64,000 nucleotides of DNA from the NCBI GenBank assembly GCA_012932295.1, contig JAAONU010000013.1, forward strand, positions 46,638,627 to 46,702,626, written 5' to 3'. Source of the stretch: Cyclina sinensis (Eukaryota > Mollusca > Bivalvia > Venerida > Veneridae). Positions 34,988 through 47,481 of this stretch are shown here, piece after piece. The notes beneath the pieces were generated by a model, which ran no database searches, was not told where the DNA came from, and saw only the letters and a program-made list of their open reading frames with translations. Position 1 is the stretch's first letter. Every line of letters starts with the position of its first letter. The position numbers were made by a program, and so were the translations under genes.

Positions 34988-36495
34988 AATGTGCTGCCAA
35001 ATGTCGAATGCACTGCTGGACATTCAAAAACATGCATCAAATCGAATGTCCTGCTGAATGTCCAATGCACTGAGGGACTTTCAAAAACATGTATGAAATC
35101 GAATGTCCTGCTGAATGTCGAATGCACTGCAGGACATTCAAAATCTTGCATGAAATCGAATGTCCTGCCCAATGTCGAATGCACTGCTGGACATTCAAAA
35201 ATATGCATTCAATCGAATGTCCTGCTGAATGTCCAATGCACTGCTGGACATTCAAAAACATGCATCAAATCGAATGTCCTGCTGAATGTCCAATGCACTT
35301 CTGGACATTCAAAAACATGCATGAAATCAAATGTCCTGCTGTATGTCCAATACACTGCTGGACATTCAAAAACATGCATCAAATCGAATGTCCTGCTGTA
35401 TGTCCAATGCACTGCTGGACATTCAAAAACATGCATGAAATCGAATGTCCTGCTGAATGTCCAATGCACTGCTGGACATTCAAAAACATGCATCAAATCG
35501 AATGTCCTGCTGTATGTCCAATGCACTGCTGGACATTCAAAAACATGCATGAAATCGAATGTCCTGCTGAATGTCCAATGCACTGCTGGACATTCAAAAA
35601 CATGCATTCAATCGAATGTCCTGCTGAAATTCCAATGCACTGCTGGACATTCAAAAACATGCATCAAATAGAATGTCCTGCTGAATGTCCAATGCACTGC
35701 TGGACATTCAAAAACATGCATCAAATCGAATGTCCTGCTGAATGTCCAATGCACTGCTGGACATTCAAAAACATGCATGAAATCGAATCTCCTGCTGAAT
35801 GTCCAATGCACTGCTGGACATTCAAAAACATGCATGAAATCGAATCTCCTGCTGAATGTCCAATGCACTGCTGGACATTCAAAAACATGCATGAAATCGA
35901 ATGTCCTGCTGAATGTCCAATGCACTGCTGGACATTCAAAACATGCATCAAATCGAATGTCCTGCTGAATGTCCAATGCACTTCTGGACATTCAAAAACA
36001 TGCATGAAATCGAATGTCCTGCTGTATGTCCAATGCACTGGTGGACATTCAAAAACATGCATCAAATCGAATGTCCTGCTGTATGTCCAATGCACTGCTG
36101 GACATTCAAAAACATGCATCAAATCGAATGTCCTGCTGTATGTCCAATGCACTGCTGGACATTCAAAAACATGCATGAAATCGAATGTCCTGCTGAATGT
36201 CCAATGCACTGCTGGACATTCAAAAACATGCATTCAATCGAATGTCCTGCTGAATGTCCAATGCACTGCTGGACATTCAAAAACATGCATCAAATCGAAT
36301 GTCCTGCTGAATGTCCAATGCACTGCTGGACATTCAAAAACATGCATCAAATCGAATGTCCTGCTGAATGTCCAATGCACTGCTGGACATTCAAAAACAT
36401 GCATTCAATCGAATGTCCTGCTGAATGTCCAATGCACTGCGGGACATTGAATGTCGAATGTCGAATGTTGATCCCACTGCTAACTTCACAGACTT
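34988..36495 (-). repeat. Right terminal inverted repeat: about 25 units of the 57-bp repeat
   Basis: Reverse-oriented counterpart of the left array. The first units are diverged; the last 20 or so are very similar to each other. It ends with the same tip as the left end, inverted. A one-base loss in an A-run near 35940 shifts the frame. The array is about half as long again as the left one, so the two ends have expanded or contracted independently. Confidence 0.95.
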
Positions 36496-36504
36496 AATTA
36501 TTTG
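36496..36504 (+). repeat. Target-site duplication, right copy
   Basis: AATTATTTG directly abuts the right terminus (CACAGACTT) of the foldback element and is identical to 31136-31144. Confidence 0.85.
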
Positions 36505-36594
36505 ACCTTCGCAAAAGAAAACCTATTGCTATTGTAAATGAAATAAAAACAAACCTCATACTGTCTGTAATTGTTCCGTTAAACTGTTGCCGTC

Positions 36595-37900
36595 ATTAGT
36601 AAACTGCAAAGGCCATTAAGTTGTACAAGATATATCAGAACTTAACAAACGTAGTTTCGTTCCCTATGCAGGATGTTAAGTGTTTAGAAGTTTTCCTGTG
36701 ATACAACGTCTTGTGATTGTTTTGGTAGTTAGTTCCTTAAAAATAATATGTTTATATTAATCAAGACCTATCCTACAGAAAACATTAGATCCTGTGGTAT
36801 AAAGCAAAGCAAACATTAGTCTGTATTATCGTTTATCGTGTATATTTTGATTAGTTGAGACTTCGTACTTAGTAGATATGTGTGTGGTAGCTAAATATTT
36901 ATCTCCCATCAAAAAAGATATTTTTCCAGTCTGACACATTATACAGTTTAAAGAAATCAAAGCACCTGAACGCAGTAATCTTGTTATTTGTACAAGTCAT
37001 ACCCGTAAATCTGCGTTGTATTAATCCTTTTTATGTGATCTAATTTAAGACTATCTAGCAAATATATTAGATTGTTCATATTACTCCTAGAAACTATTTG
37101 ACAAGGACTGATTTTTTCAAACATTTAGCCTGGCTATGGTTGCCATGCGTAAATATTGTGTAGCTTTATCCGGCAAAAATCGAACAGCTCTCTAACGACA
37201 AGTTTCTCTGTTCTTCGACCGTGTATATTTCTGATATACCGTACATATATCTCCAACTGTGCTGTAACTTCAGGATTCGTCAGCTATTGCAACGTGCGCG
37301 CTCATTGACCTTTACGGCTGTTAAATTGACGTCACTACTTTACAATAAGGAGCAATTTCCAGCGTCCTCCGTTGGCGTATAAATATATCACGCTGCATAT
37401 AACTTAGCACGTACTATGGATAAATTTACTTTCAACCAGTGTGTTTTTGCAAATCTCCGGTGTTCGGTTAGTAGAGATGCATTTTAAAATGTTCATATAA
37501 GAAGGTTTAGTAAAAGGCATAAATTATGTACACACATTAAATGATAAAAGTAAAGAGTAAAGAAGTAAATTAGTTTCATTTTGATACAGAATAGTAATGG
37601 TTTTGGTGATATTTTGATATGACAGTCGATGAAGAAGAGTTACAAAATACAACTGTATCATCATCGTCGCTATCATCATCATCATCATATTACTTTTTTG
37701 GTTACTTCTTTTGTCTATTGTTTTGGCTTTCACGGTCACATCTGTTCAGTCGGTTTTGACCTCTACCTCAATCCCAGTGTTCAAAGTTCTAAAGATAATT
37801 TAATCTTAAACAATTATTTGTCGCCTGGGAAATAAAACTGGTTGCAACAAAATTCTTGCAATGTTATGATGCATTCGTTGAATAAAAAGGTCCAAAGCAT
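36595..37900. repeat. Rearranged fragments related to units A and B
   Basis: 36595-36745 resembles 52078-52240 in direct orientation (AGTAAACTGCAAAGGCCA against AGTAAACTACAAGGCCA). 37005-37210 resembles the reverse complement of 40810-41040 (shared CATTTAGCCTGGC, TATCCGGC and AAATCGAACA). 37660-37890 resembles 44810-45010 and 57790-57990 in direct orientation (TCATCATCATC, then GAAATAAA, GTTGCAACAA). This is a mosaic of old duplications, one of them inverted. No coding content. Confidence 0.6.
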
Positions 37901-40900
37901 CAATATGCATGCGGAGTGAAGACGGCATTTCTGCGGCGATACAACCATAAAATTAATTCTGTTAAATGATGGTTTCACTTAACTTTATTTCTTTGTTTAG
38001 CGACTCCCTGGAGACGAAAATACGTGTTTGTGGTGAAAAATTAGAGTGACAGTGTAAAACAATATCTAAGGGTTAAAACCTTAATTTTTGTAGGTTAAGT
38101 TGATTTTATATACCCCCTCTATTTTCTTTTCTTTTTTTTCTAAATATCTGTACCAAGGGTACAACCAGTCAGTTACGTACAAAATTATAGCAAGCTTACT
38201 TTTCTTTATTCCTATAAAATTTGTTGAAATATATCTCAGTCTGAACCAACAGACCGAGACGCCCGAAAAAAGCAGACAACCCGTATCCGTTCTTATTTTA
38301 GACAGTCTAAACAATTCTTTAAAACAACTTTCTGGAGCAAGCTCCACGGGTTGTTCGTGCTGGAAAAAGCACACTATGTTTTTCGTTGGAGACACAACGA
38401 CATATAAAGCAATTACTTTTAAATGTACATGTATACTTTTATACATTTTATGGTGTTTATGACTGCGTTGGGCTATCCTTGTTCAAGATTGTTAAAACGC
38501 ACGGCCATCGATTATCCGAAACAATTCCTTCAAGATCTTCTCCTAATAGGAACAGCTATTGAATTTTAAAAATAAATAGATCAACATCTTTTCTCTGTCG
38601 CTCATTGGATTTGCCCGTGCCTCTATTTTCTCTACATTAAGCTTTAGATTAAGCTTATCAAAGCCTTTCGTGATTTTGAAAAGTTGTCTTTATGGTTATT
38701 TTAGAGCAGAACGCTATTTTTTTTCAACGTGCCACGGTATAATTGTACACAAGATGCTCGTACACAGTTTGCTGTTCTTTAAATAAATAATGCATAAGCG
38801 TTTTCTATATTAAATATCTTAGGTTCTCACTGTGTAATATTGCTTGGTTTTTACAGACCAAAATTGTGGTGAATTTAAAAGCAAATATAGGCTGGCGAAC
38901 ACATACACATTACTGTTTTTCTGACTTTAACAAAAGAAAAAGAAATAATCACAGATACAGCTTTAGACATATTACAAATTTATGATCTGCAAAGTGTTTG
39001 TAGCAGAGGTACAGTATTTGAACTATAAAACCAACACTGCTAACATTCTTGTAACACATTCCTTCGATCCAACTGTAATCGAGTTTGTTCATTCCTTAAA
39101 ATCTCATATTTTCTTGTCTAATGAAAACATATGAAGAGGAGTTCATTCGATTTTGTCTGATGTATTCACAAAATATTGACATCAGTCAATCTAGGCAAAG
39201 CTTAATACTGGGAAAAACCAGTCTTTTTTAAATAAAAGTAACACCAGTTATATATTTGTCAGACAGCCTTATCTGCTATATTTTTAAGAGGATGAATACA
39301 GCCTAAGGATTTGAACTTTACTACATGCCGTAAAGTATTTGTTTAAGATATGAACGCTATGTTTTGGTGGAACTCATTTACTATTGCTTTTTTACGCCAG
39401 ATATAAATTTCAATAAATAATTAAAATGCGAACTCTGACCGCAATTGGTGTTGACACCGCAAATAGTCACTTATTCGGAAATATAAAATGACGTCACTTT
39501 CGGACGTTTCCACTAGAGCAGCCAGGGCAAAACATGGGACTTTACCACAGGGGATTTGAATCATCTTGGCATTAGTAGCTCTAAAAATTCTAGTAAATAA
39601 GTATGATAAATGTATAATTTCTTTTATATAAAATCTGTCTCTTTCATTCTTGAGAAAATTCCAAGATTTTTTCTCAAATTTAATGAAGATATAATTAAAA
39701 GACTCATGTAAAAAAACTTTTTAAAACAGACAGGTCAAAATTATACTTTTTCATTTGCTCGTAAGCTTCATGTATTTCTCAGTATAGATGCAAGAGTAAA
39801 ATCGATCTTTTTATATGAACGCTATTTTTTTTAGAATAGTCAAACACACAATCATTTAGGTGTAAAAGTTTTTGTTATTTAAGGAGCTATCAAAACTTCC
39901 TATAGTGAATCAAAAAACAGAATAAACCTGTTTCATGAAATGAATTTGTTGTTACCTGTACATATTGCTAGGTTATTCAAATTATAAAAAAACGTATCCG
40001 TAATAACCGTAAATAAGTTTGTCTCTGTTTGATACTATGCAGGAAGCCTCACCAGCAAAAGTTCTCAAGAATATGCCTAGAAACTAGGTATAAACATACT
40101 AGAAAAAGGCAACTAAATGGCATCTTCCTTTTTAAGTATATCTATTACACGTGAGTGACGAATCGATCAATTTTAAAAGCAAAGCATGTAGTACATGAAC
40201 AGTTGTTGCTCAGATAAGATAATGTCTCTGTCTATTTTGATGAAACAGAAATGAAGGCATTTTTGAACAACCAATCTCTTGAAATCTTGAATGGTCCAGG
40301 TACGTGAAGGAAATCGTTTCTTGTTCATTGAATAATGCAAATCTTCAAGAGTCCCGATACTTACGTACCCAGAAAACTTTATAATTATTTGAATAAAAAT
40401 GCTTGGTTATAGTAAACTACTGCAACAAACTGACATATCTTAATGTTATTTGATTTATTCAGGGCATCACAGATATCTTATTCAAACAGTAATGTTCCTT
40501 TCTCCGCAAAAGGAGAGGGGAGGGTGGGGTCTTATGAAGCATTTTTACATACACCAATGCATTGTCGATGCTTAATTTTTTCTGCATCAAGGCTTTGCCT
40601 AACATTCAGCAAACTATTAACAGTTATTGTCTAAGTTAACTAGAAACGTGCACATAATATATCAGAAATGAACAAATTTGCCTTCCTTGCAAAGCATCGA
40701 GATTATTGTTTTATCATATCTATATACAACTGTCTCGTGTAAAGCTTTCCTAGGATATCTTATTTTTTGATGGAGTTAATTCTTTAAAGGCGCTCATTAT
40801 CTTAGTATTAATCACACACTTGTCTTACAATTATTTAGAGAGTTGTTCGATTTAGCCAGATAACGCTACAAAATATTGACGCCTGACAATCATAGCCAGG

Positions 40901-41143
40901 CTAAATGTTTGAACATATCTGTTCTTGTCAAACAATTTCTAGAACTAATACCAGCAATCTAATTTACTTACTTGACTCTGTTGCAATCGATCGTTTGAAA
41001 AGATTAATACAGCGCAGATGTGTTGGTATAAATGGTAGATACTGCAAAATGTTCTAAGGATATTTTGGTTTTGTTATGTGTTTTGAAGACTTTTAACTGT
41101 ACAAGGTGCCAAATTATAGTAAATGGCTCATTTGATGCGAGAA

Positions 41144-41565
41144 CAAGAACAGTCACTATAAGATGACAATGGTCCCGAACTGTTGCTTTCACCTTTGAGC
41201 TGAGGACAAGTTATTCAGAAGTCAAGGTCAAATAAATAAAAGTCAATGTGAATGTCTTGTCCAAAGGAGTTTTGTGTCCAAGTATGAAGTATATCGACCT
41301 ACTAATAAGGATGTTATGACCAATGATAAAGTTTTTGGACAATTGGATCTTCAGTGTGAAGGTCATTCAAGGGCCAAGGTCAAATACGTATAGATCAGTG
41401 GGAAGGTCTTGTCCATAGGAGTGTTGTGTCTAAGTATGAAGTAAATCCACCAACTATTAAAGAAGTTATGACCAATGTTAAAGTTTTCGGACAGAATGAC
41501 AGGGGGACGACTGACAAACGGACGGACAGTTCAAAAACTATATGCCTCCCTTCGGGGGCATAAAA
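41144..41565 (+). mobile_element. Hairpin-ended non-autonomous element, copy 2
   Basis: Starts CAAGAACAGTCACTATAAGA, has two tandem internal units with GGTCAAATA and AATGTCTTGTCCAAAGG-type motifs, and ends ATGCCTCCCTTCGGGGGCAT plus AAAA. Same family as 28710-29123. Unit B retains the empty site (GCGAGTAAATATTCAAG near 52590), against GCGAGAA and TATTCAAC flanking this copy, which fixes both ends and shows no sizeable target duplication. Confidence 0.85.
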
Positions 41566-43687
41566 TATTCAACTTATACATATACGCAAACCTTTAATAT
41601 ACGAACGGTAAATATGGATATGCTATTAGGGACTAATAAATGCGTTTCTTTAGAAGATCTTTGACTGACGTATTTGCATCTCTTACTATCATCATAATCG
41701 GCAATTGGACAGTGCTCATGTATGAGGATTAGTATAATGCAAACATTTTGAATAAATGTTAAATAAAAACAAATTAGCAATAAAGATATATGGTTATGAA
41801 AATAGTTACAATGATTTTATGTTATTTTGATGACACAGATAATGAAGCGCTACATCAAAAAATTACTACTATAGCTCATCATAATGACAATGATCCTGAA
41901 GATATTCTTCTGAAACGGTGTCTTAAAAGTATTAGATTAATTTTCTTTATGTTGTTGATTTTGAATACAGACTGTTTTCATTATTTTCTTTTTTTTTGTT
42001 TTGAATTTTCAGTAATTAAAAAACAACCAACCAGTTTTCAACTTCCATACTCAGGAACCACGTGTTTACTTTATTTTTTGTGTGTATTGTGTGACTCAAA
42101 TAAACGTATTTTTCGAAATCCCTATAGTTAAAAGCCAAATTCTAGTATTACCGAAACGCCTTGACCTGTACAGCGGAATATTCCTATAAATGCTTTAAAA
42201 GACAAGTCTTACTGCTTTATACACAAAGAAAAAGTAAGTCAATTAAACCACAACATTTTGGAAGAAATTTCAATATCTGTTCGTATGTACAGATTCAAAA
42301 GAAATATTAGTATAACTCAAACTCGCAACAAACCTTGGTTTTTAACAGAAGATGTATACGATCTGATAATGGGATCTTAATACTTAAAACATATATAAAC
42401 AGTTCTATGGCACTGATATTTTCCTTCGCATCAGTGCAATCTGACAAGTTTGTTCACTGAGCAAACATGAATTGTGCATTCAGGTGTTGTTTACGATCGA
42501 GAAAAGACGATATGTACTGATAAACAAATATTTCATCAAACGAGTATATTTTTATGACGTTTTGACTGGATTTTGCAATTCTTTTCACACACATCCATCG
42601 ATAAGACCAGTGCTTTCAACCATTTCTTCTCCGGATTAGAACAATCTATTGAATTTCGAAAATAAACACATAAACAGTTTTTCTCTGAGGCTTGTGGGAT
42701 TTGTCCGTGACGCTTTCCTCTGTATATTAGGAGTTGTCTCATTTTTGTAAGGCGTTAAAAAGTTTTCTTTAAGTATACTTTATAGCACAATCCTTACTCT
42801 GTTTTTAACTATTTTCTATAGAAGATGCTTGCAGGCAGTTTGCAGGTCGTTAAATAAGTAATTAAGAACCGTTGATTAAATATAAATGATTCTACCACTG
42901 AAAGAAGAATACAGACAGGTAGCTTTATTTGGATCTATTGCTCTATTCTCAAGAGGCTTATATTTCCCGTGTTCAATTAAAAAAGCCAAATATAGGCCGA
43001 CGTGCATCAGACACATGGGCATAAATATTAATAGATTTTTTTTGACTTGTTAATCGTTTGATATCTAAGGAAAAAAAGAATCACTGGGGCACAAAATTCA
43101 CAAAGCTAAGACCTTCATAACTATTATAGAGGTACAGTAAGGTTCCATGAACTATTCTGCTTCAATAATAAAACGTATAAAGGACACTCATTTCTTTGAG
43201 AGCTTTTAGAGGATATACCTTTTATTATTCTGTCGTATTTTTTTGGTTGATTTTCTGTTACAAGTCTGTATTATAACGTGTTGTATGAACGTGATTTAGT
43301 TAATTTGGACAAATCAGTTGATCTAGATCAACAACAACCTGTTTTAAAATTCCTGTTTGCAGAAGGTTAAACATCCTTTTATTTCTTATCATTACCGAAT
43401 GACAGACCTTGGATGTCTGCATACCATGCTCTACATTTTCTCAGTTAAGTGAATGTAAGCCAAGTGTTCGTGACAGACTAGGTTCAGAAAGCCCATTGAG
43501 AAAGTCAGGTCAGCTGATCAAGCCAATATTTTAAGAATCTGAAATCACCAAACAAAACTTCACTTGAAACCTTTGAAATGGGCAAAGTATTTCGCAAGCT
43601 TGTTACTGAGAATCACGAAAAGGCAGACACTGTGACCAAAACAAAAAACCGTTTATGTCGTCTTTTTTTGTGATGGAAATAATTATT

Positions 43688-43712
43688 ATTATTATTATCA
43701 TTATTAAATTTA
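43688..43712 (+). repeat. (ATT)n microsatellite
   Basis: ATTATTATTATTATTATCAT within unit A, at the point where unit B carries about 1.9 kb of extra sequence. Confidence 0.9.
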
Positions 43713-46700
43713 AGGTCTGCTTTTACATTTCGCTTTTAACACCATGAAATTTGCATCTTACGAATTGATTAATATCGGTTTAATGTATGTTTGACCTATA
43801 AGTTAAATTGAAGAAGCATTAAACATACCCTGTATACATACAAACTCAGATTTTAATTATCACAAACTGTTTTGTAATTCCCGAGTGTTTTCTCAACGTA
43901 AAGCCTAAGAGGCCAAAGATAATGTAGCACCTGGCCACGCATTACTTTGTTTTTGTTATACAAGTGCAACGAAAACGTCAGGAAAGCGGGAACTGTCGGC
44001 AGTGAAATCAGACTAACGTATTTGCAAAAAGAAAATATGTGGAGGGATGAGTAAATTGAAATTCGCAATCACCTTCTAAAAACAAAAAATCCATACCTTG
44101 TCTATAAATATTTGCAAAAACTAAAAATAAGTTTTGCAGATTAAACCGATTAAATGAGAAATAAAAGAACAAAGTTTCTGCCGCTCTGCAGAAAAATAAC
44201 AATATGTTTACACAACTTCCTTGTTAAACGATATTTTAAACGTTAACATGAATGAGATAATTCCTAGAAAACGCACGTATATTTATATATATTATTTATA
44301 TTTGTATTATAGAAACACAATAACAACATGAGGTTTGAGTTTTGTCTGATCAACAGAATATTGGCCCCAGGCACTCGAGGCGATGATTATAGTTTGAACA
44401 AATCAGTCCTAGCCAAACGAATCTGTCACTAACAATAAAATATAGTTGTTGACAATTTTGATTTCGACCGTGTTAGGGAATCCGATTTTAGATAGTAATT
44501 TAACATCGTAAATGCTGAAAATATTTATGCTACTCTCAAATGTTTTGATATTTTAAATTTTAAAGTGATATAGAAAAAAGCTTGTTTTAAGATAAATAAG
44601 TTACGCAGGTAGTCACTTTTTGATATTTCCTTTTACCTAGAATTTAAAACCGAAAGCATGATTTGTTTTCTGCTTTACTTTCATCTCGTATTTATTATTT
44701 TCATAATTCAATGTTTCTGTTCAATGTTAAATATACTTGATATTGAAAAATATCCTGCTCAGGAAAAAAACGCTTCTGGTACTGCAAAAAATATAACTTC
44801 TACAAGTAAATAATCACCATCATCATCAATTTCTGTATCTTTTTGCCTGCCGGTTTGATCGCTTTTCCAGCACTGTTTATTCTGAAATCTGTTTCATTTC
44901 TAATTAAGAAAGCTCTGAAGATAATTTTTAACAATTACTCGGTCAACGGAGAAATAAAGTATGTTGCAACAAGACTCATCAATTAATATAATGCGTCTGT
45001 TGAACAAAAACGAGATATTAAATAGTCTAGCTCAGACATATAATTGCAATGAATGAAAAGAGTCTATCTATTTCTATTGCGATTTGAAAATTTAATTCTT
45101 GGTAATTAAAGGATATATATTTATTTTTATGTCTACTTTAACCCTATTGAAGAAAATGTCCGAGAGCCTAAGTCATTAATTTAAAGAAAAAAAAATAAAA
45201 TACAGTATCATTCTTTAACGATTTGTGAGCCTTTAAACTTGTACAGTAAGTATGGTAAGGGTTTTACCCTCCCTTCTTTCATTGTTTTAGGAAGCCAACT
45301 ACAAACCAAACCTTAAAGCGTGTGTACCTTAGAACGAAGTAAATGTTTTTTCTTCTATCTTTAAAACTGTTTTAAATGAGTAAATCTTTCTCAATTTTAG
45401 AAAGAATATTAGAGAGAAAAATCTAGTAAGGGCAAAATCCCTAAGACAGTACGTTTTAAATACAGAAAGCATACAGAAAGCATCCCGTATGTGTTTTTTG
45501 TTAAGCATGTTTAATGTCTTCACGAATAACTCTCACAGATAGTGTTTCTATAGAGCAAACTCTTCTCTACTCTTACAGCTTTTCCCTGGTAATCAGTAAA
45601 AGACCTTTATAGGTCTTCCAAGAAACAAATATAATAGTTACATCCCAGTGGTGTTTTTAAGAGGGATGTGCTACTGTAGGCAGATATACAAATATCAATC
45701 TAACGTCTAATTTTCGGCATTTTCTATTTGACTAATCCTGTTCCACATAGCCATGGAATATCTTTGCTAATCCCGTCGGATCTTTACAAAATAAGAACAT
45801 ATATTCTACTAAAATGCACAGCATTTCTCTGATACCCAGGGATTTCTATTTGACTTTACCATGTACATTGTTTGAAAATTTTGCTATCATGTACCATTGA
45901 ATTTTGTCCGTATCTAAGTTACCCGTGAATGAAGGAGTGTTGAAACTCATTTGTAATTCTTTGTTCTTTATTTTGGTCCCAGATTCCTACCATTGAAAAC
46001 AAGAACTATGTAGTATGTTTTTGGTAAAAAATTCCGTTTATTTCAAAGATAAATGGCAAAGAGTTTAGAACATAATAGTTTCGAAACATCACATTTAGTT
46101 GCCATTAACTGGTAGTTTTGCAAGTGTTTTATTTGCTTTACTCGTAGCAGAAAAAAGTAGACTGACTTTGCAACTTTTGAAGAGTACATGTACTTGTCTA
46201 GACAGTAAAAAAGCATGTGCCTTCATTTTAATATTGCACAAACAAGTCAACAACACCTTTGGTACGTAATTATGCCTTTTAGATTACTGCACACCCACTG
46301 CAAAATGCAATTTTATAGAATTTAACAATTATAGTGAACATATCATATCACAGACAATAATGGCTTGGGTAGTTCTAAAAGCAATCTTCTGCAATTATCT
46401 AAGTGTACACGCGTAATTTCTGTGCAGATAAGACAGCGTTTCTGGATTTTTCAAGATAAACTTATGACGGCATATTGGCATTAGCAATCTCTTAAAATCT
46501 CATAAACGGTTTTAGAAACGTCACAGAAACCGTTCAAAGAGATTGGGCTTTTTTTGCAGAACAGATAATGCAGCGAACGCGACCGCGTCAAGTGAATGGA
46601 AGTTGTGATCGAACAAATATATGTATATAACCATTTCTGAATGTTATACATAAGCTTGAAATTTCGAGATACATATAAAAATCATTTTCATGTCGACCAG

Positions 46701-47435
46701 TGTGCGTTGTATCAAAGTTGTTTTAGAGAATATGTATACAAATATAGGAAATTTTATCGTTTAACGCCCGACCCACATGAAATACATGTATTATTTATAC
46801 CTTTTTACTGCATTGAAGGGTTCAAGGCTTGTTTCAGTTCTGTTTCTTGAGTTTATGCTTTAGCAAAGCAGACTTTCAAATGTTTCTACAATAATTCTGT
46901 TTAGATAGTTGTAGCTAAACGCTAGCAGAATTCAAAGCTTGCAACTTACAAGTACAATTCTCTTGAAAGAATTTTCAATTCAAACACCTACTTGAGATCG
47001 GGACATTGAAAACATTGTTTCGTTATGTAAAAAAGGAATAAAACCAGTTGACATGATAGAAGTTTTACCTTATTCAAGTTATATCAGATAACTATTACAG
47101 AGGAAAACAACATAAACATACATCAGAACTACAGGAAATCTTGTACATGTATTTGTATTTTGTTAAATACTTGACAAAGGTGAGAGGGACGGGAGGCAAA
47201 AAAGTTCTTGATTGTGTGTCAGCAGAAAAATACTTTCGACACATATTATTCTTTCCCTATCAGAAAAGGTAAATAATAGCATGACAATCACTCACAATTA
47301 AAAAGTTAAAATTCTAAACTGTTTTGATTTCAATACAAAACGTATGCCTATTTAAATCAGTTTATATCAAGAAACAAACTCGGAAATCTATCGAAGGCCA
47401 TAAATTCCAGAAGAAAAAGAAGAAGAAAAGTTGAA

Positions 47436-47481
47436 GCGCGCACACACACGCACGCACGCACGCACGCACGCACACACACAG
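47436..47481 (+). repeat. (CA)n/(CGCA)n microsatellite
   Basis: Alternating purine-pyrimidine run: CGCGCACACACACGCACGCA and onward to CACACACAC. Such runs favour Z-DNA. The matching part of unit B lacks it. Confidence 0.9.

Larger units (their letters stand above)
31145..36495. mobile_element. Foldback-type DNA transposon with satellite-filled terminal inverted repeats
   Basis: The outermost bases are inverted copies: the left end AAGTCTGTGAAGTTGGCAGT and the reverse complement of the right end differ at one position over about 54 bp. A perfect 9-bp direct repeat, AATTATTTG, flanks the element (31136-31144 and 36496-36504). Inside each end is an array of the same 57-bp unit, in opposite orientations. 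A 9-bp target duplication and tandem repeats inside long inverted repeats match Drosophila Foldback elements (MuDR-related) and sea-urchin TU elements. Merlin is the main alternative because it can give 8-9 bp duplications. No transposase was recognised, so the copy appears non-autonomous. The interior (about 32156-34987) carries exon-like segments and SINE fragments. Confidence 0.85.

Noticed and set aside
35089..36450. 453-codon ORF with a 19-residue Cys-rich repeat
   Set aside because: It lies wholly within the 57-bp satellite of the right terminal inverted repeat. Equivalent ORFs occur on both strands and in the other array, and one-base indels break the frame.
41790..42131. Possible conserved ORF shared with 52870-53169
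   Set aside because: The DNA is duplicated, but the frame is interrupted in one copy upstream of the alignable part and substitutions are largely non-synonymous. No protein family was recognised.
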